Both the position numbers and the translations under genes were made by a program. DNA of 47,335 nucleotides from Thiobacillus sp. 65-1059 (GTDB lineage: Bacteria > Pseudomonadota > Gammaproteobacteria > Burkholderiales > Thiobacillaceae), in contig MKUE01000008.1 in NCBI GenBank assembly GCA_001897675.1, positions 1-47,335 of the forward strand. Reading direction: 5' to 3'. Below are positions 7,278 to 17,000 of the stretch, piece by piece; position 1 is the stretch's first letter, and each line of letters starts with the position of its first letter. The notes below the pieces were generated by a model. That model was given only the letters and a program-made list of their open reading frames with translations, was not told where the DNA came from and searched no databases.

Positions 7278-10200
7278 ATGATCCTCTCCGATATTTCCAT
7301 CCGCCGCCCGGTGCTGGCCACCGTGATGAGCCTGCTCATCATCCTGGTCGGCCTGATCGCCTTCGACCGCCTGCCGGTGCGCGAATACCCCAATATCGAC
7401 GCGCCGGTGGTATCGGTGCGCACGGTCTATCCCGGCGCCTCCGCCGAGGTGATGGAGAGCCAGGTCACCAAGACGCTGGAGGATTCGCTGTCCGGCATCG
7501 AGGGCATCCGCACCATCAAATCAGTGAGCCGCGAGGAAGTCAGCCAGATCACGGTGGAGTTTATCCAGTCGCGCGACCCCGAAGCCGCCGCCAACGACAC
7601 CCGCGACCGCGTGGCGCGGGTGCGCGGCCAGCTGCCCAGCGAGACGGAAGACCCGGTGGTGGCCAAGATCGAAGCCGACGCCCAGGCCATCATCTGGCTG
7701 GCTTTCTCGAGCGACCGCCAGTCGCCGCTGGAAATCACCGACTACGCCGACCGCGTGGTGGCCGACCAGTTGAAGACCCTGCCCGGCGTCGCCTCGGTCA
7801 TCATCGGCGGCGAGCGCCGCTATGCCATGCGGGTATGGCTCGATCCCGACCGCATGGCGGCGCTTGGGGTGACGGTGCAGGACGTGGAGGCCGCGCTGCG
7901 CAGCCAGAACACCGAGCTGCCTTCCGGCCGCATCGAAAGCCAGACGCGCGAGTTTTCCGTGCTGGCCGAAACCGACCTGCGCACCCCGGCGCAGTTCGAA
8001 CAGGTCATCATCCGCGACAGCGGCGGCATCCTGGTGCGGCTGGCCGACGTCGGCCGCGCCGAGGTCGGCGCCGAAGACGAGCGCAACGTCGTGCGCGTCA
8101 ACGGCCGCGCCGCGGTGGGCCTCGGCATCGTCAAGCAGTCGACCGCCAACACGCTGGCAGTCGCGCGCGCGGTGAAGGCCGAGTTGCCGCGCCTGCAGGC
8201 CGCCCTGCCGGCAGGCATGCAGCTCAAGGTCGGCTTCGACAGCTCGATCTTCATCGAGAAATCGATCGACGCCGTGTACACCACCATGCTCGAAGCCATG
8301 GTGCTGGTCGTGGGGGTGATCTTCCTGTTCCTGCGCAACTGGCGCGCCACCCTGATCCCCTTCGTCACCATCCCGGTGTCGCTGGTCGGCGCCTTCATCT
8401 TCCTCTACGCCATGGGCTTCACCATCAACGTGCTGACCCTGCTCGGGCTGGTGCTGGCGATCGGCCTGGTGGTGGACGATGCCATCGTCATGCTGGAAAA
8501 CATCTACCGCCACATCGAGGAAGGCATGCCGCCGTTCGAGGCGGCGGTCAAGGGCGCCAAGGAAATCGGTTTCGCGGTGATGGCGATGACGCTCACGCTG
8601 GTCGCGGTGTTCGCGCCGCTGGCGTTTGCCGAGGGTAATACCGGCAAGCTGTTCACCGAATTCGCGATGACGGTGGCGGCGGCGGTGCTGGTGTCCGGCT
8701 TCGTCGCGCTGACGCTGACGCCGATGCTGGCGAGCAAGATCCTGCACCATCAAACCAGCCATAACGCCTGGTTCAATTTCGGCGAGCGCGTGCTGAACGG
8801 ATTGAACAACGCCTACACCCGCGGCCTGACGCGCGTGGTCAAGCATCCGCTGATCGTTGCGCTGGTGTTCGTGGCGGCGGCGGCGGCCGCCTTCGGCCTC
8901 CTGAAATCGCTCAAATCCGAACTGGCGCCGACCGAGGACCGCGGCTTCTTCATCGGCTTCATGCTGGCGCCGGAAGGCGCCACCCTGCAATACACCGACC
9001 AGTATGCGCGCCAGCTCGAAGGCCTCTACCAGAGCGTGCCCGAAGTGAATACGGCGTTCGTCGTGGTGGCGCCGGGGCTGGAACGCCCCAACCCGGTCAA
9101 CAGCGCGCTGTCGTTCGTGACGCTGAAACCGTGGGAGGAACGCAGCCGCAGCCAGCAGGCGATCACCGCAAGCCTCGGCCCGCAGATGTTCATGGGCATG
9201 CCGGGCGTGCTCGCCTTCCCGATCAACCCGCCCTCGCTCGGCCAGAGCTTCCGCAATCCGCCGCTGCAGTTCGTGGTGCAGGCGCCGAGCTACGCCGAGC
9301 TGGACAAGGCCGTGGAAGCGCTGATGGCCAAGGTGCGCGAATATCCGGGACTGGTCAACGCCGACACCGACCTCAAGCTCAACAAGCCACAGCTCAAGGT
9401 CGACATCAACCGCGACAAGGCGGCGCAGATGGGGGTCGGCATCGACACCATCGGGCGCACTCTGGAAACCCTGCTCGGCGGGCGCGAAGTCACCCGCTTC
9501 AAGCAGGCAGGCGAGCAGTACAACGTGGTGGTGCAGCTCGACCCCGCCGCGCGCGCCACCCCGCAAGACCTGACCGCGCTGTACGTGCGCGGCCAGGGCG
9601 GCAGCCTGACGCCGCTGTCCAACCTGGTCGCCGTTTCCGAAACCGTCGCGCCGAAGGAGCTCAACCACTTCGACCGCCAGCGCGCCGCCATCATCTCCGC
9701 CAACATCGCGCCCGGCTACACGCTGGGCGAGGCGCTCGCCTTCATGGATCGGGCCGCCAAGGAAACGCTGCCGAAATCCGCGCGCACCGCGCTCGACGGC
9801 CAGTCGCGCGAATTCGGCGAATCCGGGCAGACGCTCGCCATCACCTTCGCACTGGCGCTGGTCGTCATTTACCTGGTGCTGGCGGCGCAGTTCGAAAGCT
9901 TCGTTTCGCCCTTCATCATCATGCTCACCGTGCCGCTCGCCGCCACCGGCGCGCTGCTGGCGCTGAAGCTCACCGGCGCCACGCTCAACGTCTACAGCCA
10001 GATCGGGCTGGTGATGCTGGTCGGCCTGATCACCAAGCACGGCATCCTGATCGTCGAATTCGCCAACCAGCTGCGCGAACGCGGCAAGCCCCGGGCCGAG
10101 GCGGTAATCGAGGCCGCCGGGCTGCGTCTGCGGCCGATCCTGATGACCACCTCTGCGATGGTGCTCGGCGCAGTGCCGCTGGCGCTGGCCGCCGGCGCCG

Positions 10201-10364
10201 GAGCGGAATCGCGCTCGCCCATCGGCTGGGTCATCGTCGGCGGACTGCTGCTCGGCACCCTGTTGACGCTGTTCGTCATTCCGGTTGCCTACATCCTACT
10301 GACGCGCGACCGCACAGCCGTCGCCCACGCAATTCCGCCGCTCGCCGCCAGCCCCCGCGAGTGA
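7278..10364 (+). CDS. RND efflux transporter permease, HAE-1 type
   Basis: 1028-residue inner-membrane proton-driven multidrug pump. Layout is the usual two-fold repeat: TM1 at 10-30, a large periplasmic loop, TM2-6, TM7, a second loop, and TM8-12. Proton-relay aspartates are visible in TM4 (GLVVDDAIVMLENIYRHIEEG, about 395-415), with the matching region of the second half reading LVGLITKHGILIVEFANQLRERG. The hydrophobe/amphiphile family, rather than heavy-metal RND, is suggested by IRRPVLATVMSLLIILVGLIAF at the N-terminus. No outer-membrane factor gene is present, so a TolC-like protein from elsewhere must complete the complex. A 46-bp perfect palindrome starts four bases after the stop. Confidence 0.95.
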   Translation: MILSDISIRRPVLATVMSLLIILVGLIAFDRLPVREYPNIDAPVVSVRTVYPGASAEVMESQVTKTLEDSLSGIEGIRTIKSVSREEVSQITVEFIQSRDPEAAANDTRDRVARVRGQLPSETEDPVVAKIEADAQAIIWLAFSSDRQSPLEITDYADRVVADQLKTLPGVASVIIGGERRYAMRVWLDPDRMAALGVTVQDVEAALRSQNTELPSGRIESQTREFSVLAETDLRTPAQFEQVIIRDSGGILVRLADVGRAEVGAEDERNVVRVNGRAAVGLGIVKQSTANTLAVARAVKAELPRLQAALPAGMQLKVGFDSSIFIEKSIDAVYTTMLEAMVLVVGVIFLFLRNWRATLIPFVTIPVSLVGAFIFLYAMGFTINVLTLLGLVLAIGLVVDDAIVMLENIYRHIEEGMPPFEAAVKGAKEIGFAVMAMTLTLVAVFAPLAFAEGNTGKLFTEFAMTVAAAVLVSGFVALTLTPMLASKILHHQTSHNAWFNFGERVLNGLNNAYTRGLTRVVKHPLIVALVFVAAAAAAFGLLKSLKSELAPTEDRGFFIGFMLAPEGATLQYTDQYARQLEGLYQSVPEVNTAFVVVAPGLERPNPVNSALSFVTLKPWEERSRSQQAITASLGPQMFMGMPGVLAFPINPPSLGQSFRNPPLQFVVQAPSYAELDKAVEALMAKVREYPGLVNADTDLKLNKPQLKVDINRDKAAQMGVGIDTIGRTLETLLGGREVTRFKQAGEQYNVVVQLDPAARATPQDLTALYVRGQGGSLTPLSNLVAVSETVAPKELNHFDRQRAAIISANIAPGYTLGEALAFMDRAAKETLPKSARTALDGQSREFGESGQTLAITFALALVVIYLVLAAQFESFVSPFIIMLTVPLAATGALLALKLTGATLNVYSQIGLVMLVGLITKHGILIVEFANQLRERGKPRAEAVIEAAGLRLRPILMTTSAMVLGAVPLALAAGAGAESRSPIGWVIVGGLLLGTLLTLFVIPVAYILLTRDRTAVAHAIPPLAASPRE

Positions 10365-10367
10365 CGA

Positions 10368-10417
10368 ACGCGCCCACCGTGCTGACGAAGCTTCGTCAGC
10401 ACGGTGGGCGCGTCTTT
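10368..10417. terminator. 46-bp perfect palindrome after the efflux operon, probable terminator
   Basis: Bases 10368-10413 form a perfect palindrome with 23-bp arms and no loop spacer; the centre is AAG|CTT at 10390/10391. It is followed by CTTTTC. As RNA it would fold into a very stable hairpin, with a few centre bases unpaired as the loop. The T-run is short, so termination or 3'-end protection is the likely use, though a protein-binding site cannot be excluded. Confidence 0.75.
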
Positions 10418-10535
10418 TCATCAGGCCGTCAAGTCCGCCTGCTTTAATGCGCTTTTCCGCGCTTTCCGCGCCTTACGGGAGACTGGCATGAACCCTGCTC
10501 GATCCCTTGAACACGCAACACAAGGAGACACCGGA

Positions 10536-10802
10536 ATGATCGAACTGGAACCCGGCAACGCGCTGGACATCGTCCTGCAGGAAGACAGCCACGGCCGCGA
10601 CCGCGTGGTGGTGGCGCTCCAGGCGCACGGGTGCGAACTCAACCTGACCCCGCATCAGGCGCGGGTGCTGGCGACCGAACTCATCATGGCGGTGAACCGC
10701 GCCGAGGTACGCAGCAACCTCAAGCACAGCCAGAACATGGTGCGCGGCGTTCAGCCTGCCGAACAAAAGCGCGGCCTGTTCACCCAGGCTTTCGCCAAGT
10801 AG
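10536..10802 (+). CDS. Small conserved-looking protein of unknown function
   Basis: 88 residues, no family recognised. It reads as a compact alpha/beta protein: strands around LDIVLQED and DRVVVALQAHG, then a helix TPHQARVLATELIMAVNRAEVRSNLK and a basic, disordered-looking tail ending QKRGLFTQAFAK. No signal peptide or membrane helix. I start at 10536 because AAGGAG lies 8 nt upstream; an alternative in-frame ATG at 10488 with GGGAG upstream would add 16 residues. Codon use matches the neighbours. The gene stands alone between the palindrome after the efflux operon and the hairpin terminator at 10918. Confidence 0.65.
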   Translation: MIELEPGNALDIVLQEDSHGRDRVVVALQAHGCELNLTPHQARVLATELIMAVNRAEVRSNLKHSQNMVRGVQPAEQKRGLFTQAFAK

Positions 10803-10870
10803 GTTTCAAGGCCAGCCGGTTTCGACTGGACCTGGGTAGCGGGCAAGCCGCCCGAACTGCCCGATAAGTC

Positions 10871-10890
10871 GCCTCCGCATTGTCGGAGGC
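10871..10890. other. Hairpin in the 10803-10971 intergenic region
   Basis: GCCTCCG / CGGAGGC with a 6-nt loop, followed by a second, imperfect hairpin (GCCATCC ... GGGTGGC) at about 10893-10912 and then the terminator at 10918. Three hairpins in a row after a small gene could mark a structured 3' untranslated region or a small RNA; no promoter was found to decide. Confidence 0.45.
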
Positions 10891-10917
10891 CCGCCATCCG
10901 TGATAGGGTGGCATTCA

Positions 10918-10947
10918 GGCGCGGAGGACTCGTCCCCGCGCCTTTTT
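10918..10947 (+). terminator. Rho-independent terminator downstream of the 88-residue gene
   Basis: Stem GGCGCGG / CCGCGCC extended by GGA/TCC past a bulged A, tetraloop CTCG, followed by five T (10943-10947). It ends transcription 116 bp past the stop of the small gene and lies only 25 bp before the thioredoxin-like start, so that gene needs its own promoter or depends on readthrough. Confidence 0.8.
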
Positions 10948-10971
10948 ATTCCACACTTCGCAGGAACCAGC

Positions 10972-11349
10972 ATGGCCGTCATCGAACTCACCAAGGACAA
11001 CTTCGAATCCACCATCCAGGGCAACGACGTTGTCATCGTCGACTTCTGGGCGCCGTGGTGCGGTCCCTGCCGCGGGTTTGCCCCGGTTTTCGAGGCCGCA
11101 TCCGAAAAGCACGCCAACATCGTCTTTGCCAAGGTCAACACTGAAGTCGAGCAGGACCTGGCCGGCTATTTCCAGATCCGCTCCATCCCCACGCTGATGG
11201 TGTTCCGCGAACAGGTCATCCTCTTCTCGGAGGCCGGCTCGCTGCCCGCCAGTGCGCTGGATTCGCTGATCGAGCAAGTGATGGGGCTGGACATGGCGCA
11301 GGTCCACAAGGACATCGCCGAGCAGCAAGCCCAGCAGGGCCAGGCCTGA
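10972..11349 (+). CDS. Thioredoxin-like thiol-disulfide protein
   Basis: 125 residues with a full thioredoxin fold: the active site WAPWCGPC with C30 and C33, VDFWAPWC preceded by a beta strand, and the cis-proline loop IRSIPTLMVF. No signal peptide, so cytoplasmic. The sequence differs from classical TrxA in the last third (VILFSEAGSLPASALDSLIEQV) and carries a 20-residue Gln/Ala-rich tail (MAQVHKDIAEQQAQQGQA). It is probably an auxiliary thioredoxin; the exact partner cannot be told. I start at 10972 (ATGGCC with AGGA upstream) since the longer frame from 10900 runs through the terminator hairpin. It converges on hda with no gap (adjacent stops). Confidence 0.9.
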   Translation: MAVIELTKDNFESTIQGNDVVIVDFWAPWCGPCRGFAPVFEAASEKHANIVFAKVNTEVEQDLAGYFQIRSIPTLMVFREQVILFSEAGSLPASALDSLIEQVMGLDMAQVHKDIAEQQAQQGQA

Positions 11350-12003
11350 TCAGCGCCTGCCGGCGCCGGACAACAATTGCCGCAGCAGCGGCAGCGTGAT
11401 CGGACGGCGCATTTCGAGGCTGAAGCGGTCGAGCGCCTCCAGCACCCGCAGCAGGCTCTGCATGTCGCGCGCGGTATGGTTCAGTAGATAGTCTGCCACC
11501 TGGGGCTCCAGCCGAAACCCCAGGGTTTCGGCGTGCTGCGCCAGCGCGGCACGTTTTTCGGCGTCGTCCAGGCCGTGCAACTGGAACACCAGGCCCCAGC
11601 CCAGCCGGGTCTGCAATTCCGGCATCACCGGCAGGTCGGCCGGCGCCGCCTTGCCCGCCGCCAGCCACAACCCGCCCGCCTCGCGCACCCGGTTGAATGC
11701 GGCAAAGCCGGCGCGCTGCTGCGCGGCGTCCCACGCGTCGACCCGGTCCGCGACCACCGCCTGCGCGGCGTTGGACCCGGTGACATCCACGCTCAGGCCG
11801 CGCACCCGACAGGCATGCGCCCAGGCCGCCAGCAAATAGCTCTTGCCGCTGCCCGGCGCACCCCACACATAGACCATGCGCTCGGCCGCGCTGCCGTCGA
11901 GCATGGCCTGCAGTTGCGCCATCAGTTCGACGTTGCGCCCCGCCACGAAGCGGGCGAGTTCGGGCTGGGCAGGGGGGCGGATGTCGAGAAGCAACTGTTG
12001 CAT
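11350..12003 (-). CDS. hda: DnaA-related AAA+ protein Hda
   Basis: 217-residue DnaA-homologous ATPase. In E. coli Hda, loaded on the beta clamp, triggers hydrolysis of DnaA-bound ATP and so prevents over-initiation. Seen here: an N-terminal QQLLLDI that resembles the clamp-binding motif, Walker A GAPGSGKS (48-55), a weak Walker B region (VVADRVDAWD) that lines up with the degenerate one of known Hda, and TRLGWGLVFQLHGLDDAEKRAAL near 150. The C-terminal lid ends QSLLRVLEALDRFSLEMRRPITLPLLRQLL. It lacks the DNA-binding domain IV of DnaA. I start at 12003, where the clamp motif begins; an upstream in-frame start at 12081 would add 26 residues of no evident homology. Confidence 0.9.
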   Translation of the reverse strand: MQQLLLDIRPPAQPELARFVAGRNVELMAQLQAMLDGSAAERMVYVWGAPGSGKSYLLAAWAHACRVRGLSVDVTGSNAAQAVVADRVDAWDAAQQRAGFAAFNRVREAGGLWLAAGKAAPADLPVMPELQTRLGWGLVFQLHGLDDAEKRAALAQHAETLGFRLEPQVADYLLNHTARDMQSLLRVLEALDRFSLEMRRPITLPLLRQLLSGAGRR

Positions 12004-12088
12004 AGGGGCGCAAGGATAAGCCAAAAGCCCCCGCAACGCGCCAGAAAAACCCGGGCGCCGCCAGGTGAAAACGTCCGCCACGCAGCGC

Positions 12089-12094
12089 TATACT
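12089..12094 (+). promoter_or_regulatory. Candidate -10 element for nadA
   Basis: TATACT lies 37 bp before the nadA start; no good -35 hexamer is seen (TGAAAA at an 18-bp spacing is the best). A start near 12101 would give a 30-nt leader. Confidence 0.4.
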
Positions 12095-12130
12095 TGAAAA
12101 CCTTGCCTATCCGAACCTCGAGTCGTCCCG

Positions 12131-13213
12131 ATGAGCCTTGCCTTTCCCGTTCCGCTCAAACCCGTGATCCAGCCGCCGCCCATGGTGGAGGAGGTACTCG
12201 CCCCCGCTGAACGCGAGGCGCTCAAGGCGCGCATCAAGGCGCTGATGAAACAGCAGGATGCGGTGCTGGTGGCGCATTACTACACCTCGGCCGACCTGCA
12301 GGATCTGGCCGAGGAAACCGGCGGCTGCGTGTCGGATTCGCTGGAGATGGCGCGCTTCGGCCATGCCCACCCGGCGAAGACGCTGATCGTCGCCGGGGTC
12401 AAGTTCATGGGCGAGACCGCCAAGATCCTGAATCCGGAAAAGCGCGTCATCATGCCCGACCTCCAGGCCGAGTGCTCGCTCGACCTGGCCTGCCCGGCGG
12501 ACGAATTCGCCGCCTTCTGCGACGCCCACCCGGACCGCTTGTCCGTCGTCTACGCCAACACCAGCGCAGCGGTGAAGGCGCGCGCCGACTGGGTGGTCAC
12601 TTCCGGCATCGCCGCCAAGATCGTCAAGTACCTGCACCGCCAGGGCCACAAGCTCTTGTGGGCGCCGGACCGCCATCTGGGCGAGTACGTGCGGCGCATC
12701 AGCGGCGCCGACATGCTGCTGTGGCAGGGCTCCTGCGTGGTGCACGAGGCGTTCAAGGCCGAAGCGCTCGCGAAGCTGCGCGCCGGGCACCCGGCCGCGG
12801 CGGTGCTGGTGCACCCGGAATCGCCCGAGTCCGTGATCGCGCTGGCCGACGTGGTCGGTTCGACCACGCAGCTGATCGAGGCAGTGCGCACCCTGCCCAA
12901 CCCGGAATTCATCGTCGCCACCGACAACGGCATTTTCCACAAGATGCGTGCAGCCGCCCCCGGCAAGCTGCTGCTGGAAGCGCCGACCGCAGGAGAAGGC
13001 GCCACCTGCACCTCGTGCGCGCACTGTCCGTGGATGGCGATGAACGGTCTGAGAAAGCTTGCCGCCGTGCTGGAATCTCCCGCGGGAGACGCGAACGGCG
13101 GCAACGAAATCCACATCGAGGAAAGCATTCGCGCCAAGGCCGCCGTGTCGATCCAGCGCATGCTGGATTTCGCGGCAGCCGAAAAGGCCGGGAAAATTCA
13201 ACTGGGCGACTGA
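12131..13213 (+). CDS. nadA: Quinolinate synthase A
   Basis: Condenses iminoaspartate with dihydroxyacetone phosphate to quinolinate in NAD biosynthesis, using a 4Fe-4S cluster. 360 residues, fitting the proteobacterial long form. Family blocks: [21 protein letters not shown] near 45, [20 protein letters not shown] near 88, [17 protein letters not shown] near 113, the region [11 protein letters not shown] near 200, and [13 protein letters not shown] near 296. The three regions together supply the cluster cysteines. Product flows to nadC and nadB, which are not in this window. A 16-bp palindrome follows the stop before the convergent membrane protein gene. Confidence 0.97.
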   Translation: MSLAFPVPLKPVIQPPPMVEEVLAPAEREALKARIKALMKQQDAVLVAHYYTSADLQDLAEETGGCVSDSLEMARFGHAHPAKTLIVAGVKFMGETAKILNPEKRVIMPDLQAECSLDLACPADEFAAFCDAHPDRLSVVYANTSAAVKARADWVVTSGIAAKIVKYLHRQGHKLLWAPDRHLGEYVRRISGADMLLWQGSCVVHEAFKAEALAKLRAGHPAAAVLVHPESPESVIALADVVGSTTQLIEAVRTLPNPEFIVATDNGIFHKMRAAAPGKLLLEAPTAGEGATCTSCAHCPWMAMNGLRKLAAVLESPAGDANGGNEIHIEESIRAKAAVSIQRMLDFAAAEKAGKIQLGD

Positions 13214-13222
13214 GCCACCCCC

Positions 13223-13238
13223 TCCGGCCATGGCCGGA
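13223..13238. other. 16-bp palindrome between convergent genes
   Basis: TCCGGCCATGGCCGGA, perfect, ten bases after the nadA stop and in the 64-bp gap to the convergent YjdF-like gene. No T-run follows, so its role in termination is uncertain. Confidence 0.4.
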
Positions 13239-13277
13239 CCCCGCCTGCCCGCCCTGCGCGCGCATTCGGGCGGCGGC

Positions 13278-13901
13278 TCAAACAGGCCGCCGCGCCAGCT
13301 GGCGGTCGTGCAGGCGCGACAGCAGGACTTGTGCGGCGAGCGCGCCCAGCAGGGCCATGAACATGTCCCACTGCGTATCCCACACGTCGCCCTGGGTGGC
13401 GAGAAAGGCGTCGGCCTCCCCGCCCACCGCCAGGGCCACGCCCCATTCGACGAATTCGTAGCCGGCGCTGACCGCCAGCGCCACGCACGTCACCAGAAAG
13501 AACAGCCAGCCGCCGGGCCGCAAGGGGGTGGCGCGCAGCAGGATTTCGCGGGCGAGCATGGACGGGATGAATCCCTGCGCGAGATGTCCCAGCCGGTCGT
13601 AGTGGTTGCGCGACAGATCCAGCGCATCCTGCAGCCAGAGCCCCGGCGGCACCCGGGAATAGGTATACGCGCCGCCCAGCATCAGGACCAGGCCATGGAC
13701 AAACAACAGCCGGTAGAGCAGCGGCGTCAACGGAAAACGCCGCCGCGTCGCGATCAATAGCGGCAGGCCCAGCATCACCGGCAGGGTTTCCAGGAACCAG
13801 GTCGAGCGGTCGAACGGGGCCATCCCCGACGCGGCGAGCGCCAGCACGGTCAGCCCCGCCAGCACGGGGTTTTCGTAGCGCATGGCGCAGTTCATTTTCA
13901 T
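13278..13901 (-). CDS. YjdF-like (DUF2238) integral membrane protein
   Basis: About 207 residues with five or six hydrophobic helices. Characteristic blocks are [26 protein letters not shown] and [33 protein letters not shown], which match the DUF2238/YjdF family of inner-membrane proteins with unknown function. The conserved D/E/H-rich loops suggest metal or substrate handling in the membrane. The start is chosen at the ATG at 13901, 10 nt after AGGAAG; ATGs at 13910 and 13883 are in frame too. The huge antisense frame extending to 16916 is a shadow of the oxidoreductase. Divergent from that gene by 144 bp. Confidence 0.8.
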   Translation of the reverse strand: MKMNCAMRYENPVLAGLTVLALAASGMAPFDRSTWFLETLPVMLGLPLLIATRRRFPLTPLLYRLLFVHGLVLMLGGAYTYSRVPPGLWLQDALDLSRNHYDRLGHLAQGFIPSMLAREILLRATPLRPGGWLFFLVTCVALAVSAGYEFVEWGVALAVGGEADAFLATQGDVWDTQWDMFMALLGALAAQVLLSRLHDRQLARRPV

Positions 13902-14014
13902 GCGATGCATTCTTCCTGCCGCTCCAGTTGGGTAAACAGTGGCCGGCGGCGGCGCTGCGGACCCGTTCCCGGATACGCGATGGCACGCGCTGCCGACATC
14001 CCGGCAATATCCCG

Positions 14015-14020
14015 TAAAAT
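14015..14020 (+). promoter_or_regulatory. Candidate -10 element for the oxidoreductase gene
   Basis: TAAAAT, 25 bp before the start codon, preceded at 16 bp by CCGACA as a poor -35. Placement fits the only downstream gene. Confidence 0.35.
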
Positions 14021-14045
14021 ACAGCTTTTGCAGCACCGTCCCGCC

Positions 14046-17000
14046 ATGAATTCCCGCCTCCGCGAAATCCCCTACAACTACACTTCGTTTTCCGACCGCG
14101 AAATCGTCATCCGCCTGCTCGGCGCCGCTGCGTGGGACGTGCTCAACACGCTGCGCGGCGAACGCAAGACCGGACGCTCCGCGCGCATGCTGTTCGAGGT
14201 GCTGGGCGACATCTGGGTGGTGCGGCGCAACCCCTACCTGGAAGACGACCTGCTCGACAACCCGAAGCGGCGGCAGATGCTGGTCGACGCGCTGCGCCAT
14301 CGCCTGCACGAGATCGAGGTGCGGCGCCAGGGCAACGAACTGGTCGGCCAGCTGCTGGCAGCGGCCGGGCACGCGGTGCGCGAATTCGAGGCCTGGTTTG
14401 CCGACACCGCCAGCCTGCGGGCGCGCATCCTGCGCCGCCTGGCGGGCGTCACCCGCAAGGACAACATCGCGTTCGACGGCCTGGCGCGCGTCTCGCATGT
14501 CACCGACGCCACCGACTGGCGGGTGGAATATCCTTTCGTGGTGCTGACCCCGGACACCGAAGCCGAGATGGCCGCGCTGGTGGCTGGGCTGATCGAGCTG
14601 GGGCTGACCATCATTCCGCGCGGCGGCGGCACCGGCTACACCGGCGGCGCCATCCCGCTCACCGAACAGGCTGCCGTCATCAACACCGAGAAGCTCGAAG
14701 CGATGAGCGCGGTGGAAATGCAGCACCTGCCCGGCATGGAATTCGAAGTTCCCACCATCCATTGCGGCGCCGGCGTGGTGACCAAGCGGGTGATGGAAGC
14801 GGCCGATGCCGCCGGCCTGGTGTTCGCGGTCGACCCGACCTCGGCGGACGCCTCGACCATCGGCGGCAACGTGTCGATGAACGCGGGCGGCAAGAAGGCC
14901 GTGCTGTGGGGCACCGCGCTGGACAACCTGGTGTCGTGGCGCATGGTCACGCCGGACGCCGACTGGCTCGAGGTCAGCCGGCTCAACCACAACCTCGGCA
15001 AGATCCACGACGCGCCTTCGGCCACCTTCGAGATCCGCCGTTTCGCCGCCGACGGCAGGACACCGAAAGGCTCGCCGGAGATCCTCACCATCCCCGGCAG
15101 CCGCTTCCGCAAGACCGGCCTCGGCAAGGACGTCACCGACAAATTCCTCGCCGGCCTGCCCGGCATCCAGAAGGAAGGCTGCGACGGCCTGATCACCTCG
15201 GCGCGCTTCATCCTGCACCGGCTGCCGGCGCACACCCGCACCGTGTGCCTGGAATTCTTCGGCAATGCCGCCGAAGCCACCCCGGCAATCGTCGAGGTGA
15301 AGGACTATTGCGACGCGCATCCCGCCATCCTGCTCGCCGGGCTGGAGCATCTCGACGCGCGCTACGTCAAGGCGGTCGGCTACGCCACCAAGGCGCCGCG
15401 GGCCGCGCGGCCGAACATAGTGCTGCTGATCGACGTCGTCTCGGACGACGAAGTCGCGGTGGGCGAAGCTGCCTCGCGCATCGTGCGCATCGCCAACGCG
15501 CGCGGCGGCGAAGGCTTCATCGCGGTGGCGCCCGAAACACGCAAGATCTTCTGGCTCGACCGCGCCCGCACCGCGGCGATCGCGGCGCACACCAACGCGT
15601 TCAAGATCAACGAGGACGTGGTGATTCCGCTGCCGCGGCTGGGCGACTACACCGACGGCATCGAGCGCATCAACATCGAACTGTCGATCGCCAACAAGCT
15701 CAAGCTGCTCGACGCGCTGGCCGAGTTCTTCGCCGCGCCGCTGCCGCTGCTGGAAGACGACGATACCGTCGCCGATCCCGTGCAGGTGGAAGAAAAGCGC
15801 CAGCGCGCGCTGGCCCTGATCGAAACCGTGAAAGCCCGCTGGCAGGGCTATGCCAGCGACCTCGACGCGCCGCACCAGCACGGAACGGTCTTCGCCGCGC
15901 TGCGCGACAAGCACATCCGCGTGTCGTGGAAGCGCGAGATGCGGCGCGAACTGCACCAGCTGTTCATCGGCCGCGAATACATCCGCCTGCTCGAAGCCTG
16001 CGACCGTATCCACAAAGAGGTGCTGAAAAGCCGCGTGTTCGTGGCGCTCCACATGCACGCCGGCGACGGCAACGTGCACACCAACATCCCGGTCAACTCC
16101 GACGACTACGCCATGCTGCAGGCCGCCAACGCGGCGGTGGCGCGCATCATGGCGCTGGCCACCGAACTCGGCGGGGTGATTTCGGGCGAGCACGGCATCG
16201 GCCTGACCAAGCTGGAATTCCTCGACGACGCGACCATTGCGACCTTCGCCGACTACAAGAACAAGGTCGATCCGGCGCACCGCTTCAACAAGGGCAAGCT
16301 GCTGCCGGGCGCCGATCTGCGCAATGCCTACACGCCGTCGTTCGGCCTGCTGGAAGCCGAGTCGATCATCCTCGAAGCCTCGGAAACCGGCGCCATCGCC
16401 GATTCGATCAAGGACTGCCTGCGCTGCGGCAAGTGCAAGCCGGTGTGCAACACCCACATCCCGCGCGCCAACCTGCTGTACTCGCCGCGCAACAAGATCC
16501 TTGCCACCTCGCTGCTGATCGAGGCCTTCCTGTACGAGGAGCAGACCCGGCGCGGCGTGTCGCTGAAGCACTTCGACGAGTTCGGCGACGTCGCCGACCA
16601 CTGCACCATCTGCCACAAGTGCAAGAATCCCTGCCCGGTCGACATCGACTTCGGCGACGTCTCGGTCGCCATGCGCAACCTCTTGCGCCGCCAGGGCAAG
16701 AAGAAATTCAATCCCGGCACCTGGGCGTCGATGGCATTTCTGAACGCGACCGACCCTGCCACCATCAAGGCCCTCAGAAAGCCATTGATCGAATGGGGCT
16801 ACGCCAGCCAGCGGCTGGGCCACCAGCTGTTCAAGCGCATGGGGCTGATCCAGGCGCAGACCAGGCATCCGCCCGCCACCCTGGGCCGGCCGAAGCCCAT
16901 CGCGCAGGTCATCCATCTGGTCAACAAGCCGATGCCCGGCGGCCTGCCGAAAAAAACCTCACGCGCGCTGCTGGGACTGGAGGATCCGTCGATCGTGCCG

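Noticed and set aside
7521-10040. An 839-residue minus-strand open frame opposite the RND pump gene
   Set aside because: Shadow of a conserved transporter; no recognisable domain, His/Arg/Gln-rich.
13278-16916. A 1212-residue minus-strand open frame opposite the oxidoreductase gene
   Set aside because: Antisense shadow of high-GC coding DNA; only its last ~207 residues (the YjdF-like protein) have membrane-protein and family character.
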